In this document: in pieces, positions 16,824-24,514 of the stretch
Layout: every line of letters starts with the position of its first letter
Numbering within the stretch: position 1 is the first letter of the stretch
Source of the DNA: SVTX01 sp045612105
GTDB taxonomy: Bacteria; Bacillota; Clostridia; Oscillospirales; CAG-272
Length of the DNA: 64,000 bases
Assembly (NCBI GenBank): GCA_045612105.1
Contig: JAZKYL010000147.1
Location: 5,110-69,109, forward strand
Reading direction: 5' to 3'
Notes under the pieces: model-generated
What the model was told of the DNA's origin: nothing
Database searches by the model: none
The model's input: the letters and a program-made list of their open reading frames with translations, nothing else
Position numbers and translations under genes: made by a program

Positions 16824-16860
16824 AAAATCTTCCGTCCTTAGGAATCACTGTTTATCATAA

Positions 16861-16889
16861 AGTATAGCACATTCAGGCACAAAAATCAA
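16861..16889 (-). promoter_or_regulatory. Promoter of cysK-rarA
   Basis: On the minus strand, TTGATT (16889-16884) and TATACT (16866-16861) are spaced by 17 bases, with TGC before the -10 box (extended -10). Confidence 0.8.
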
Positions 16890-16918
16890 CATTAAAAACT
16901 AAATTTAAAAGATTTCTC

Positions 16919-16947
16919 TTGATTTTTCACGGTTTATGTGTTATCAT
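16919..16947 (+). promoter_or_regulatory. Promoter of the lipoprotein esterase gene
   Basis: TTGATT (16919-16924) and TATCAT (16942-16947), 17-base spacing, 32 bases before the start codon at 16980. It is divergent from the cysK promoter. Confidence 0.65.
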
Positions 16948-16979
16948 ATTTTTAATTACTATTAATTGGGGAGATCATT

Positions 16980-19046
16980 ATGAAAAAAACGGTCAAACAA
17001 ATTTCCATTATCCTGTGTCTGTCTCTGCTCTTCTCAGTATTCGCCGCTTGTTCGAAAAAGCCTGAGGAAACAACCCAAACAACGTTACAGACCTCGACAG
17101 AAACGACGGAAAAAATCTCAGAAACTACGGAGACAACGTCAAAAGCCAGTGAAAGCTCCGGAGAAACTACCGAGGGAACTACAGTTGAAATTGACGAAAC
17201 TACTCGGGAAGAGACAGACACAACTAATATAGCAACCACGCAAGGAAACGATAATACTGAAATAGAAACCACGCTCACAGAAACCGACGCGCATACAACT
17301 CTTGTTGAAAGTGTTGCAGAAACAGAAATCCATACCGAAACCCTAAGCGATACTATCACCGTGACGGAGTGTGTTACGGAAACGGAAACACACACGGAAA
17401 CAGAAATACTTACCGAGTCCGAAATCACCACCGAAGCCGATATTATTACCGAAAGTGAATCCGTGGAGACCGAAATGGTAGAGGACATAGTAAGCTTCAT
17501 TGACTATTCACGAAACAGCTCAAGAACCTATCACGACCTAAAAAACAGCGGCGATATAGCTATGTCCTTCACTGTTCCCAGCGGATACCTAAAAACCCTT
17601 TATCTCAATATAACCGACAATGGCTCTTATACCGATTGCCGTATCGGCGTAAGCATATACGTCTTCGACGGAAAATATAAAACCTCCGTTGAAACTGAGC
17701 CCATTTATAATGAATACATAACCTCTACTCTCCGCACCTATGCAATCGAATTCGAAGACGGACAGATTGGAGCCGGTAATTATCTTGTGGTTGTCAGATA
17801 CGTTGATGTTGTAGTATCTCATAATGCTTCAGCTACCCCCTCTCCCAGTGCCGATGAGCCGTCCGATAACGAAGAGATTGAAGACGTTAATACCGATACA
17901 GTATCTGCTACTGACACCGAAAGTGATACTCTTAGTGAAACAGAGACGGCAACAGAAACAGAAACAGAAACAGAAACTGAAACTGAAACTGAAACTGAAA
18001 CTGAAACAAGTCCCAGCATACCCATCGAAGACCTTTACCATTGCAAGATCATAAGAGATACCTGTTGGGTACCTAAGTCTACCCCCGATGAATATGAGCA
18101 ATACGATCTGAAGAGCTACGCAAACGGCAAACACATCAAGAGCTTTGCAATGGCAGGCGGCATTGTTATTGTTCACGGAGCGCCCGCTGAGGAAGAGATC
18201 ACCGATAACACCGACGATGAAACAAAAACCGAAGACGACAATGTCGCAAAAGTCATCCTTTTAGGCGGTCAGTCAAACGCTACCGGTGCATCCGTAAATA
18301 ATTACCTTAAGAACCATGTGACTGCTGAACAGTATCAAAAATACGTCGAAGGGTTCTCTAACGTCAAGATACTCTACACCAACGGCTCTACCTCTGGCGG
18401 ATTCCATACCACAACCATTACCGAAGAGTTTGTTGCTACAAAGCTCGGTCAGGGATACCAACCCTCTAATTTTGGTCCCGAGCTCGGCCTTGCAGCATAT
18501 CTCAGCGAGACCTATCCCCACGAAACCTTCTATATCATAAAATATGCCATAGGTGGCTCGGGACTTTACAGTGCCTGGAACCCTACCGATTCTGAGAGAA
18601 ATCAGTGTCTTGTAGAATTTAAAGATAAAGTCGATATGGGTCTTTCGCTTCTTGAAGATGAAGGACTCGACCCCCAAATAGTGGCTTTCCTCTGGATGCA
18701 GGGAGAAGGCGATGCATCTACGTTCTACCGTGCCCACGAGTATTATGAGCTTCAGAAGGCTCTCGTTGAAGATATTCGCTACGAATATGATTTCTATGCT
18801 CCCGAACAAGGCATAGCTTTCATAGATGCGGCAATCAGCAACTCCGGACTTTGGTCATCCTGGTTCATTGTCAACGATTGTAAGCTCAGATATTCCAAGG
18901 AGTCCGAAATGAACTACTATATCGACACAAACGCATACGGACTTACAACGCTATACGAAAACAATGACCTCGCTCACTACGACTCTGGCTCTATGCTTCT
19001 TCTTGGCAAGCTTTATGGAATGATGATTTCCGAAGTCATTGATTAA
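16980..19046 (+). CDS. Lipoprotein with SGNH/SASA-type carbohydrate esterase domain
   Basis: This 688-residue protein is a lipoprotein: the signal peptide ends in SVFAAC with Cys24 as the lipid site. A Thr/Glu-rich linker (about 25-170) leads to a small beta-sandwich-like domain (about 171-277), then a second Thr/Glu linker (281-344), then a hydrolase domain (about 421-688). The hydrolase has GQSN with Ser432 as nucleophile, LWMQGEGDA as a second conserved block and DLAHYDSG near 664 supplying the Asp/His pair. This matches the sialate O-acetylesterase/CE6-like SGNH group, so it probably removes acetyl groups from glycans at the cell surface. The exact substrate is unknown. The ATG at 16980 has GGGGAG 5 bases upstream. 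It has no dockerin, unlike the esterase at 58490. Confidence 0.8.
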   Translation: MKKTVKQISIILCLSLLFSVFAACSKKPEETTQTTLQTSTETTEKISETTETTSKASESSGETTEGTTVEIDETTREETDTTNIATTQGNDNTEIETTLTETDAHTTLVESVAETEIHTETLSDTITVTECVTETETHTETEILTESEITTEADIITESESVETEMVEDIVSFIDYSRNSSRTYHDLKNSGDIAMSFTVPSGYLKTLYLNITDNGSYTDCRIGVSIYVFDGKYKTSVETEPIYNEYITSTLRTYAIEFEDGQIGAGNYLVVVRYVDVVVSHNASATPSPSADEPSDNEEIEDVNTDTVSATDTESDTLSETETATETETETETETETETETETSPSIPIEDLYHCKIIRDTCWVPKSTPDEYEQYDLKSYANGKHIKSFAMAGGIVIVHGAPAEEEITDNTDDETKTEDDNVAKVILLGGQSNATGASVNNYLKNHVTAEQYQKYVEGFSNVKILYTNGSTSGGFHTTTITEEFVATKLGQGYQPSNFGPELGLAAYLSETYPHETFYIIKYAIGGSGLYSAWNPTDSERNQCLVEFKDKVDMGLSLLEDEGLDPQIVAFLWMQGEGDASTFYRAHEYYELQKALVEDIRYEYDFYAPEQGIAFIDAAISNSGLWSSWFIVNDCKLRYSKESEMNYYIDTNAYGLTTLYENNDLAHYDSGSMLLLGKLYGMMISEVID
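17951..18007 (+). repeat. In-frame hexamer microsatellite (Thr-Glu repeat)
   Basis: Tandem ACAGAA units switch to ACTGAA units, together about nine copies, encoding Thr-Glu repeats in the second linker of the esterase. Six-base slippage would change linker length without a frameshift. Confidence 0.85.
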
Positions 19047-19061
19047 TTTAACAAAATAACT

Positions 19062-19102
19062 AAATCCACAAGTGATTGCAAAAGCTTCACTTGTGGATTT
19101 TT
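19062..19102. terminator. Terminator of the lipoprotein esterase gene
   Basis: AAATCCACAAGTGA (19062-19075) pairs with TCACTTGTGGATTT (19087-19100), followed by further Ts. Confidence 0.85.
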
Positions 19103-19131
19103 ACAAAAATCAAAAAAAATGCCAATTAATG

Positions 19132-19159
19132 TTGACAAAACAGATAATTGTGCTATAAT
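19132..19159 (+). promoter_or_regulatory. Promoter of the feo operon
   Basis: TTGACA (19132-19137) and extended -10 TGCTATAAT (-10 at 19154-19159) with 16-base spacing. The operator at 19167-19184 covers the likely start site. Confidence 0.85.
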
Positions 19160-19166
19160 ATTATGT

Positions 19167-19184
19167 GGTTAGCAAAGGCTAACT
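19167..19184. promoter_or_regulatory. DtxR/IdeR-like iron operator 1
   Basis: GTTAGC-AAAG-GCTAAC is an inverted repeat with 6-bp arms placed at the transcription start of feoA. It resembles the TTAGGTTAGSCTAACCTAA box of the DtxR/IdeR family, so an iron-bound repressor probably shuts off the operon when iron is plentiful. Confidence 0.7.
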
Positions 19185-19229
19185 TGCGTTTGAATATTAT
19201 TTCACATATACATTTTGGGAGGTTCCTTT

Positions 19230-19442
19230 ATGAATTTACGCAATGCTGAGGAAGGAAAAGAATACGTCATCAAAGAAATACATACCGACGATGAAGAGCT
19301 GGATGCGTTTCTCTTCTCCTTGGGCTGCTACTGCGGCGAGCCTATCACCGTTATTTCTCACCTCAAGGGCGGTTGCGTGGTCTCCATAAAGGACGGAAGG
19401 TATCATATTGACAATGAGCTTGCCGCGGCAATCATCGTCTGA
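19230..19442 (+). CDS. feoA: Ferrous iron transport protein A
   Basis: This 70-residue protein is an FeoA-type SH3-like domain that works with FeoB at the inner face of the membrane. It shows the family pattern: an N-terminal turn, LFSLGCYCGEPITVIS in the middle (matching the usual LxxLGLxxGxxVxV) and a C-terminal DGRYHIDNELAAAIIV (usual ..yaLrxxeAxxIxV). The ATG at 19230 has GGGAGG 8 bases upstream; an earlier in-frame start at 19215 lies on the ribosome site and is rejected. It is first in the feo operon. A second operator lies between it and feoB, which is unusual and could allow feoB to be tuned separately. Confidence 0.9.
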   Translation: MNLRNAEEGKEYVIKEIHTDDEELDAFLFSLGCYCGEPITVISHLKGGCVVSIKDGRYHIDNELAAAIIV

Positions 19443-19490
19443 CCCTTCTTCAAAAGAAAAAATCATCCTCAAGATTATTTTTTTGCCTCG

Positions 19491-19510
19491 TGGTTAGCCA
19501 ACGCTAACCA
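19491..19510. promoter_or_regulatory. DtxR/IdeR-like iron operator 2, between feoA and feoB
   Basis: TGGTTAGC (19491-19498), CAAC, GCTAACCA (19503-19510): a perfect palindrome with 8-bp arms, longer than operator 1. TATAAC at 19523-19528 could be a weak -10 box for an internal feoB promoter, with no clear -35. Confidence 0.75.
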
Positions 19511-19578
19511 ATCGGGCTTTAGTATAACGGTAAATATTTTTCAAAATAATTTTTTCATAGGTCTCAGGAGGAGAATTA

Positions 19579-21624
19579 ATGAGAATCGCACTTGCGGGCA
19601 ACCCCAATAGCGGTAAAACTACAATGTTTAACGCTCTTACCGGCAAAAACGAAAAGGTCGGAAACTGGGCGGGCGTTACCGTTGATAAGAAAGAGCACCC
19701 CATCAAAAGAAGCTATACAGTCGGCACGGCAGACCTGATTGCGGTAGACCTTCCCGGAGCATACTCCATGTCTCCCTTCACAGGGGAGGAGAGCATCACA
19801 AGCTCCTACGTCAAAAACGAAGCCCCCGACGTTATCATCAATATCGTCGACGCTACCAACCTCAGCCGAAGTCTGTTCTTCACGACACAACTCCTCGAGC
19901 TCGGTATTCCCATGGTCATAGCTCTCAATAAAGCCGACGTTAATAAGAAAAAGGAAACAACCATCGATTCGGGCGCGCTCTCCGAAAAGCTCGGCTGCCC
20001 CGTTGTGGATACCACCTCAACCTCGGGTCACGGCCTCAAGGAGCTGATCTCGGAGGCTGTTTCTATCATCGGAAAGGGTCAGACCGCTCCCTACGCGCAG
20101 GGCGACGTTGACCTCAGCGAAAAAGCGGCTGTTGTCAAGGCCGATAAAAAGAGATTCGAATTTGTAAACAATATTGTTAAAGAGGTCGAGAACAGAAAGA
20201 TTCTCACAAAAAACAAGAACGCTCAGGACAAAATTGACAATATACTCACCAACAAGTGGTTGGGTATTCCGATCTTTGCTGTGGTTATGTTCCTGGTATT
20301 CCAGATCTCACAAGCTTGGGTTGGCGAATGGCTTGCCAACGGTATCGATTTCGGTGACTACCACGTATGGGGGCTCGTAGATTGTATCGGCTGGTTCAAG
20401 GGTATTGTCGAGGGCTGGATGGAAGGTGCTCACGTGCTGCTCCAGGCGATCGTGCTTGAAGGACTTATCGAGGGTGTTGCCGCAGTCGTCGGTTTCCTGC
20501 CTCTCGTCATGATAATGTACTTCCTCATCGCGCTCCTTGAGGATTGCGGATATATGGCGCGCGCTACCATCGTGCTTGACCCAATCTTCAAAAAGGTCGG
20601 TCTTTCCGGTAAATCGGTAATTCCCTTCGTTGTCGGTACGGGATGCGCCGTTCCGGGTGTTATGGCTTGCCGCACCATCAGAAACGAGAGAGAGCGCAGA
20701 GCAACCGCTATGCTTGCACCCTTTATGCCCTGCGGCGCAAAGCTTCCCGTTATTTCCCTCTTTGTCGGCTCCTTCTTCCCCGGTCAGGGGTGGATCGGTA
20801 CTCTGATGTACTTCGTAGGTATCGTTATCATTCTTCTTTGCGCGCTCCTTGTCAATAAGCTCAACGGTATCAAGAGCAAGAAGAACTTCTTTATCATCGA
20901 GATGCCCGAATACAAGGCCCCCTCGGTCTGGCGCGCATTTAAGTCTATGTGTCAGAGAGGCTGGTCTTACATAGTCAAGGCGGGCACTGTCATTCTCGTT
21001 TGTAACTTCATTATTTATATGATGCAGAACTTCAACTGGAGCTTCCAAATGGTTGAAAACGCAGACGAATCCATTCTCGCGACTATCGCGACCCCCGTGG
21101 CTTATCTTATAGCTCCCGTAGTTGGAGTAGTTATGTGGCAGCTTGCGGCATCCGCAGTTACCGGATTCATCGCAAAGGAGTGCGTTGTAGGTACTCTTGC
21201 AACCTGCTTAGCTTTCGAGCATCTTATCGGCGAGGATCTTGAGATCATCGAGGGCGGAACGACTATTGCCTCCGCCATTGGTATCGTTCCCGTTGCGGCT
21301 CTCGCATTCCTTATGTTCAATCTTTTCACTCCCCCCTGCTTTGCGGCAATGGGTGCTATGAATTCCGAGATCAAGAGCAAAAAGTGGCTTTTCGCAGGCA
21401 TTGGAATTCAGTTTGCGGTTGGATTTACCGTTGGCTTCCTTACATTCTTCTTAGGCACTCTCTTCACCGGTGGAAGCTTCGGCGAGATTTGGATGCCTAT
21501 CGTAGGTTGGGCTATAGTTGCGTCTCTTACCGCGCTCTTCACCGTACTCATCATCGTGAAGAATAGGCAGGTCAAGACCGAATCCACAAACAAAGCACAG
21601 AAAAAAGAAACTGTAAACGTATAA
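19579..21624 (+). CDS. feoB: Ferrous iron transporter FeoB
   Basis: This 681-residue membrane protein imports Fe(II). The N-terminal GTPase carries G1 GNPNSGKTT (residues 8-16), G3 DLPG (57-60) and G4 NKAD (117-120). The membrane part starts near residue 225 and includes the two gate-like segments typical of FeoB, for example GYMARATIVLD and VVGTGCAVPGVMACRT, then a second half with FIAKECVVGTLA. Length fits the 600-770 range. The ATG at 19579 has AGGAGG close upstream. It is followed by a Cys-rich small protein, as in many Firmicutes. Two palindromic operators point to iron-dependent repression. Confidence 0.96.
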   Translation: MRIALAGNPNSGKTTMFNALTGKNEKVGNWAGVTVDKKEHPIKRSYTVGTADLIAVDLPGAYSMSPFTGEESITSSYVKNEAPDVIINIVDATNLSRSLFFTTQLLELGIPMVIALNKADVNKKKETTIDSGALSEKLGCPVVDTTSTSGHGLKELISEAVSIIGKGQTAPYAQGDVDLSEKAAVVKADKKRFEFVNNIVKEVENRKILTKNKNAQDKIDNILTNKWLGIPIFAVVMFLVFQISQAWVGEWLANGIDFGDYHVWGLVDCIGWFKGIVEGWMEGAHVLLQAIVLEGLIEGVAAVVGFLPLVMIMYFLIALLEDCGYMARATIVLDPIFKKVGLSGKSVIPFVVGTGCAVPGVMACRTIRNERERRATAMLAPFMPCGAKLPVISLFVGSFFPGQGWIGTLMYFVGIVIILLCALLVNKLNGIKSKKNFFIIEMPEYKAPSVWRAFKSMCQRGWSYIVKAGTVILVCNFIIYMMQNFNWSFQMVENADESILATIATPVAYLIAPVVGVVMWQLAASAVTGFIAKECVVGTLATCLAFEHLIGEDLEIIEGGTTIASAIGIVPVAALAFLMFNLFTPPCFAAMGAMNSEIKSKKWLFAGIGIQFAVGFTVGFLTFFLGTLFTGGSFGEIWMPIVGWAIVASLTALFTVLIIVKNRQVKTESTNKAQKKETVNV

Positions 21625-21639
21625 ATTGGAGATAAAAAT

Positions 21640-21837
21640 ATGGGACCCGTTGATTTTATAATAATTGCGATCATCGCGCTTATCGTCGGCGGTGCCGTCG
21701 CATACATTATCAAGGCTAAGAAAAGCGGCAAGAAATGTATCGGCTGTCCCGACGGAGGCTCCTGCGGAAAAAGCGGCGGATGTCAAGGCGGCTGTTCAGG
21801 TTGCCGTGGCGAATGCAACTGTGATGATGAAAAATAA
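21640..21837 (+). CDS. FeoB-associated Cys-rich membrane protein
   Basis: This 65-residue protein has one N-terminal membrane helix (residues 5-24) followed by a basic stretch and a tail with nine cysteines (CIGCPDGGSC, CQGGCSGCRGECNC). It matches the small FeoB-associated Cys-rich family found after feoB in Clostridia. The Cys tail may hold or pass on iron at the cytoplasmic side; this role is inferred. It starts 15 bases after feoB with a GGAG ribosome site and is closed by a terminator. Confidence 0.9.
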   Translation: MGPVDFIIIAIIALIVGGAVAYIIKAKKSGKKCIGCPDGGSCGKSGGCQGGCSGCRGECNCDDEK

Positions 21838-21848
21838 GTAATATTTTT

Positions 21849-21888
21849 GATACCGAGAACGTCAAATGCGTTTTCGGTATCTTTTTTT
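21849..21888 (+). terminator. Terminator of the feo operon
   Basis: GATACCGAGAACG (21849-21861) pairs with CGTTTTCGGTATC (21869-21881) with one wobble-type position, followed by TTTTTTT. Confidence 0.9.
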
Positions 21889-22012
21889 AATTTCGGGACA
21901 AAATAAAAAACAAATTATTAACTTTTTTTGTCAAAGCTAAAAATTTGATTACTTTGTATGATAAAAAAGCAAAATTCACACCAAAAACCGTCAAAAAAAT
22001 CACTTTTCACTC

Positions 22013-22048
22013 TTGATTTTTGACAAATAATGTGTTATAGTATATATT
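22013..22048 (+). promoter_or_regulatory. Overlapping promoters before the HD hydrolase gene
   Basis: Two registers fit with 17-base spacing: TTGATT (22013-22018) with TATAGT (22036-22041), and TTGACA (22020-22025) with TATATT (22043-22048). Confidence 0.6.
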
Positions 22049-22081
22049 GGTGAAATTTGAGACCAAAATCTAAGGAGATAT

Positions 22082-22741
22082 ATGATTACCTACGAACAGA
22101 TAAAAAAAGATGATGCTATCAGAGTCTACGTCAAGGAGGCAGACGCTTCCCTTGCCGCTCTTGGATATACCGAGCATAGCTTCGCCCACGTTACAAAGGT
22201 CGCCGAGACCGCGGGATATATTCTGTCGGCACTGGGACACGGTGAAAGAACCGTTGAGCTTGCCAAGATAGCAGGATTTCTTCACGATATAGGAAATCTC
22301 GTAAACCGAGTCGATCACTCTCAAAGCGGAGCAATAATTGCCTTCCGTATCCTCGATAAAATGGGTATGGATCCCTTAGAGATCGCGACTATAGTCACGG
22401 CAATCGGAAACCACGACGAGGGCACGGGTGTTCCCGTAAACGCTGTCGCGGCTGCATTGATCCTTGCCGACAAAAGCGATGTCCGCCGTTCAAGAGTCAG
22501 AGGCAGCAAAATTGAGGTCGGCGACATTCACGACCACGTCAACTACTCGGTCACTAACGCGGATCTGACAATAAACGAGGATAAAACTGTTATCACCCTT
22601 GATCTGACTATCGATACCTCCTTCAGCTCTGTAATGGACTATTTTGAAATATTTCTTGGCAGAATGATCCTCTGCCGTAAAGCTGCGGATAAGCTTGGGC
22701 TTAAGTTTAAGCTAATAATCAACAAGCAACAGCTTTTATAA
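22082..22741 (+). CDS. HD-domain phosphohydrolase
   Basis: This 219-residue cytoplasmic protein has the metal-binding pattern of HD hydrolases: His36, then His68-Asp69 in FLHDIGN, then His79 in VDHS, and a later NHDEG and LADKSDV. The family cleaves phosphate esters, often nucleotides or cyclic dinucleotides, but nothing in the sequence fixes the substrate. AAGGAG lies just before the ATG at 22082. It is followed by a short gap (35 bases) and two Na/phosphate cotransporter genes, so it may share their transcript; a role in phosphate metabolism is possible but unproven. Confidence 0.85.
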   Translation: MITYEQIKKDDAIRVYVKEADASLAALGYTEHSFAHVTKVAETAGYILSALGHGERTVELAKIAGFLHDIGNLVNRVDHSQSGAIIAFRILDKMGMDPLEIATIVTAIGNHDEGTGVPVNAVAAALILADKSDVRRSRVRGSKIEVGDIHDHVNYSVTNADLTINEDKTVITLDLTIDTSFSSVMDYFEIFLGRMILCRKAADKLGLKFKLIINKQQLL

Positions 22742-22776
22742 TTTGACAAAAATTTATATCTATATAAGGAGAAAAA

Positions 22777-24459
22777 ATGACAAGCGAACAAATTATGCAA
22801 TTAATCCAGAGCCTTATCTGGCTTCTGGCAGGTGTAGGCATATTTATTGTCGGCATGAACTTTTTAGGTGACGCGCTTGAAAAGAGTGCGGGAAACGGAA
22901 TGAAAAAGCTGCTCGGCAAGATCAGCAACAACCGATTTGCGGGTGTTGGTATCGGCGCGGGTGTAACAGCAATCATTCAAAGCTCCTCGGCAACATCGGT
23001 TATGGTCATCGGTCTCGTAAACGCGGGAGTTATGACTCTGATGCAGGCAACGCCGATCATCATGGGCGCAAATATCGGTACCACCATCACCGGCGTGCTG
23101 GTTGCCCTTAAAAACGACTATTTCAATATGGTCATGTATCTTCTCGCATTTGCGGGAGTTATGATGGGATTTTCCAAAAATTCCAAGGTGAAGCTTATCG
23201 GAAGCCTCTTCTGCGGTCTCGGACTTATCTTCGTAGGTCTTGAGCTTATGAGCAGCGACCAGGCTTTTGGAAACGACCTCGTTCAAGGTATGTTCACAAG
23301 CATCTTTGAAAAGATCGAATTCCCCCTGCTTCTCATTCTCGTTGGAATTATTTTCACGGGACTTATTCAAAGCTCCTCCGCCGCAACCGGTGTAGTTATT
23401 ACAATGGTTGGAACCGGAGTGCTTCCCCTCGAACTCGCACTCTTTATTGTCCTTGGCGCAAATATCGGAACCTGCGTCACCGCACTTCTCGCATCTGTCG
23501 GTGCTAACGTCAATTCCAAGAGAGTTGCGCTGATACATTTTACATTCAACGTTATCGGAACTGTTCTCTTCACCACAGTTATCTGGATATTCAAGGAGCC
23601 TGCGGTAAATCTGCTCGTTTCGATGTTCCCCGGAGACGATCCGATGTCACTCCAAATGAGAGTTTCAGTTTTCCACGTAATATTCAATGTGACCACCACC
23701 GTTATCCTTCTTCCATTCGTAAAGGCGCTCGTCAAATACTCCTGCGTTGTTATCAAGGATAAGAAGGCTAAGGAGGAGATCCTTACCCTCAAATATGTCG
23801 ACGAAAGACTTCTCTCCACTCCTCCTATCGCTCTTATGCAGGTCAAGAAGGAAATGGATTATATGCTGTCTCTCGTTGAAGAAAACGCGTCTCTCTCCTT
23901 CGTAGCTATGGACACAGGCTCCTCTGAGCATGACGAAAGGATCAAACGAAACGAGGAAATCATCGACTTTACAAACAGCGCGCTGACCAAGTTTCTTATC
24001 AAGCTTTCAAGCGGTGTGGATCAGAACGACGAAAAAACTATCGGTGCATATTTCCACGTGCTTAACGACCTTGAGCGTATAGGCGACCACGCAGAAAACT
24101 TCCACGAGATCGGAATTGAAATGATCGGTAAGGATATATCCTTCTCCGAAAAGGCACAAGGTGAGATCGCGGCTATGCGAGATAGCGTTATGCAGATGTT
24201 TGAAATCTCAAAGGATGCTTTTGAGAATCTCAACAAAGACAGATTGGGTAGCCTTACCGAGCTTGAAGAGAGCGTAGACGTAAAAAAGAAGGAGCTCATC
24301 GCAAGTCACTTTGCCCGTCTTGCTGAGGGCAACTGTAACGTAGACGTCAGCCCCTATTATTCCTCTGTTGTCGTAGGACTTGAAAGAGTCGCCGACCATC
24401 TGGTTAACGTCGGATATAGTATAGTTAACCCCACGGGATCTCAGAAAGAGGACAATTAA
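22777..24459 (+). CDS. Na/Pi cotransporter family protein with PhoU-like tail (paralog 1)
   Basis: This 560-residue membrane protein has the inverted-repeat core of the NptA/PNaS family: QSSSAT at residues 68-73 and QSSSAA near 198, each in a hydrophobic repeat half. About eight or more membrane helices span residues 10-310. The C-terminal part (about 340-555) is a PhoU-like helical domain (LERIGDHAENF and LERVADHLVNV). It probably imports phosphate with sodium, with the PhoU-like tail as regulator. The ATG at 22777 has AAGGAG upstream. A paralog of the same layout follows directly at 24515, a tandem duplication. Confidence 0.9.
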   Translation: MTSEQIMQLIQSLIWLLAGVGIFIVGMNFLGDALEKSAGNGMKKLLGKISNNRFAGVGIGAGVTAIIQSSSATSVMVIGLVNAGVMTLMQATPIIMGANIGTTITGVLVALKNDYFNMVMYLLAFAGVMMGFSKNSKVKLIGSLFCGLGLIFVGLELMSSDQAFGNDLVQGMFTSIFEKIEFPLLLILVGIIFTGLIQSSSAATGVVITMVGTGVLPLELALFIVLGANIGTCVTALLASVGANVNSKRVALIHFTFNVIGTVLFTTVIWIFKEPAVNLLVSMFPGDDPMSLQMRVSVFHVIFNVTTTVILLPFVKALVKYSCVVIKDKKAKEEILTLKYVDERLLSTPPIALMQVKKEMDYMLSLVEENASLSFVAMDTGSSEHDERIKRNEEIIDFTNSALTKFLIKLSSGVDQNDEKTIGAYFHVLNDLERIGDHAENFHEIGIEMIGKDISFSEKAQGEIAAMRDSVMQMFEISKDAFENLNKDRLGSLTELEESVDVKKKELIASHFARLAEGNCNVDVSPYYSSVVVGLERVADHLVNVGYSIVNPTGSQKEDN

Positions 24460-24514
24460 TCAATACCTATCAGCAAATATTTTTTAATCCATCAGAAACA
24501 GAAAGGATCAGTTT

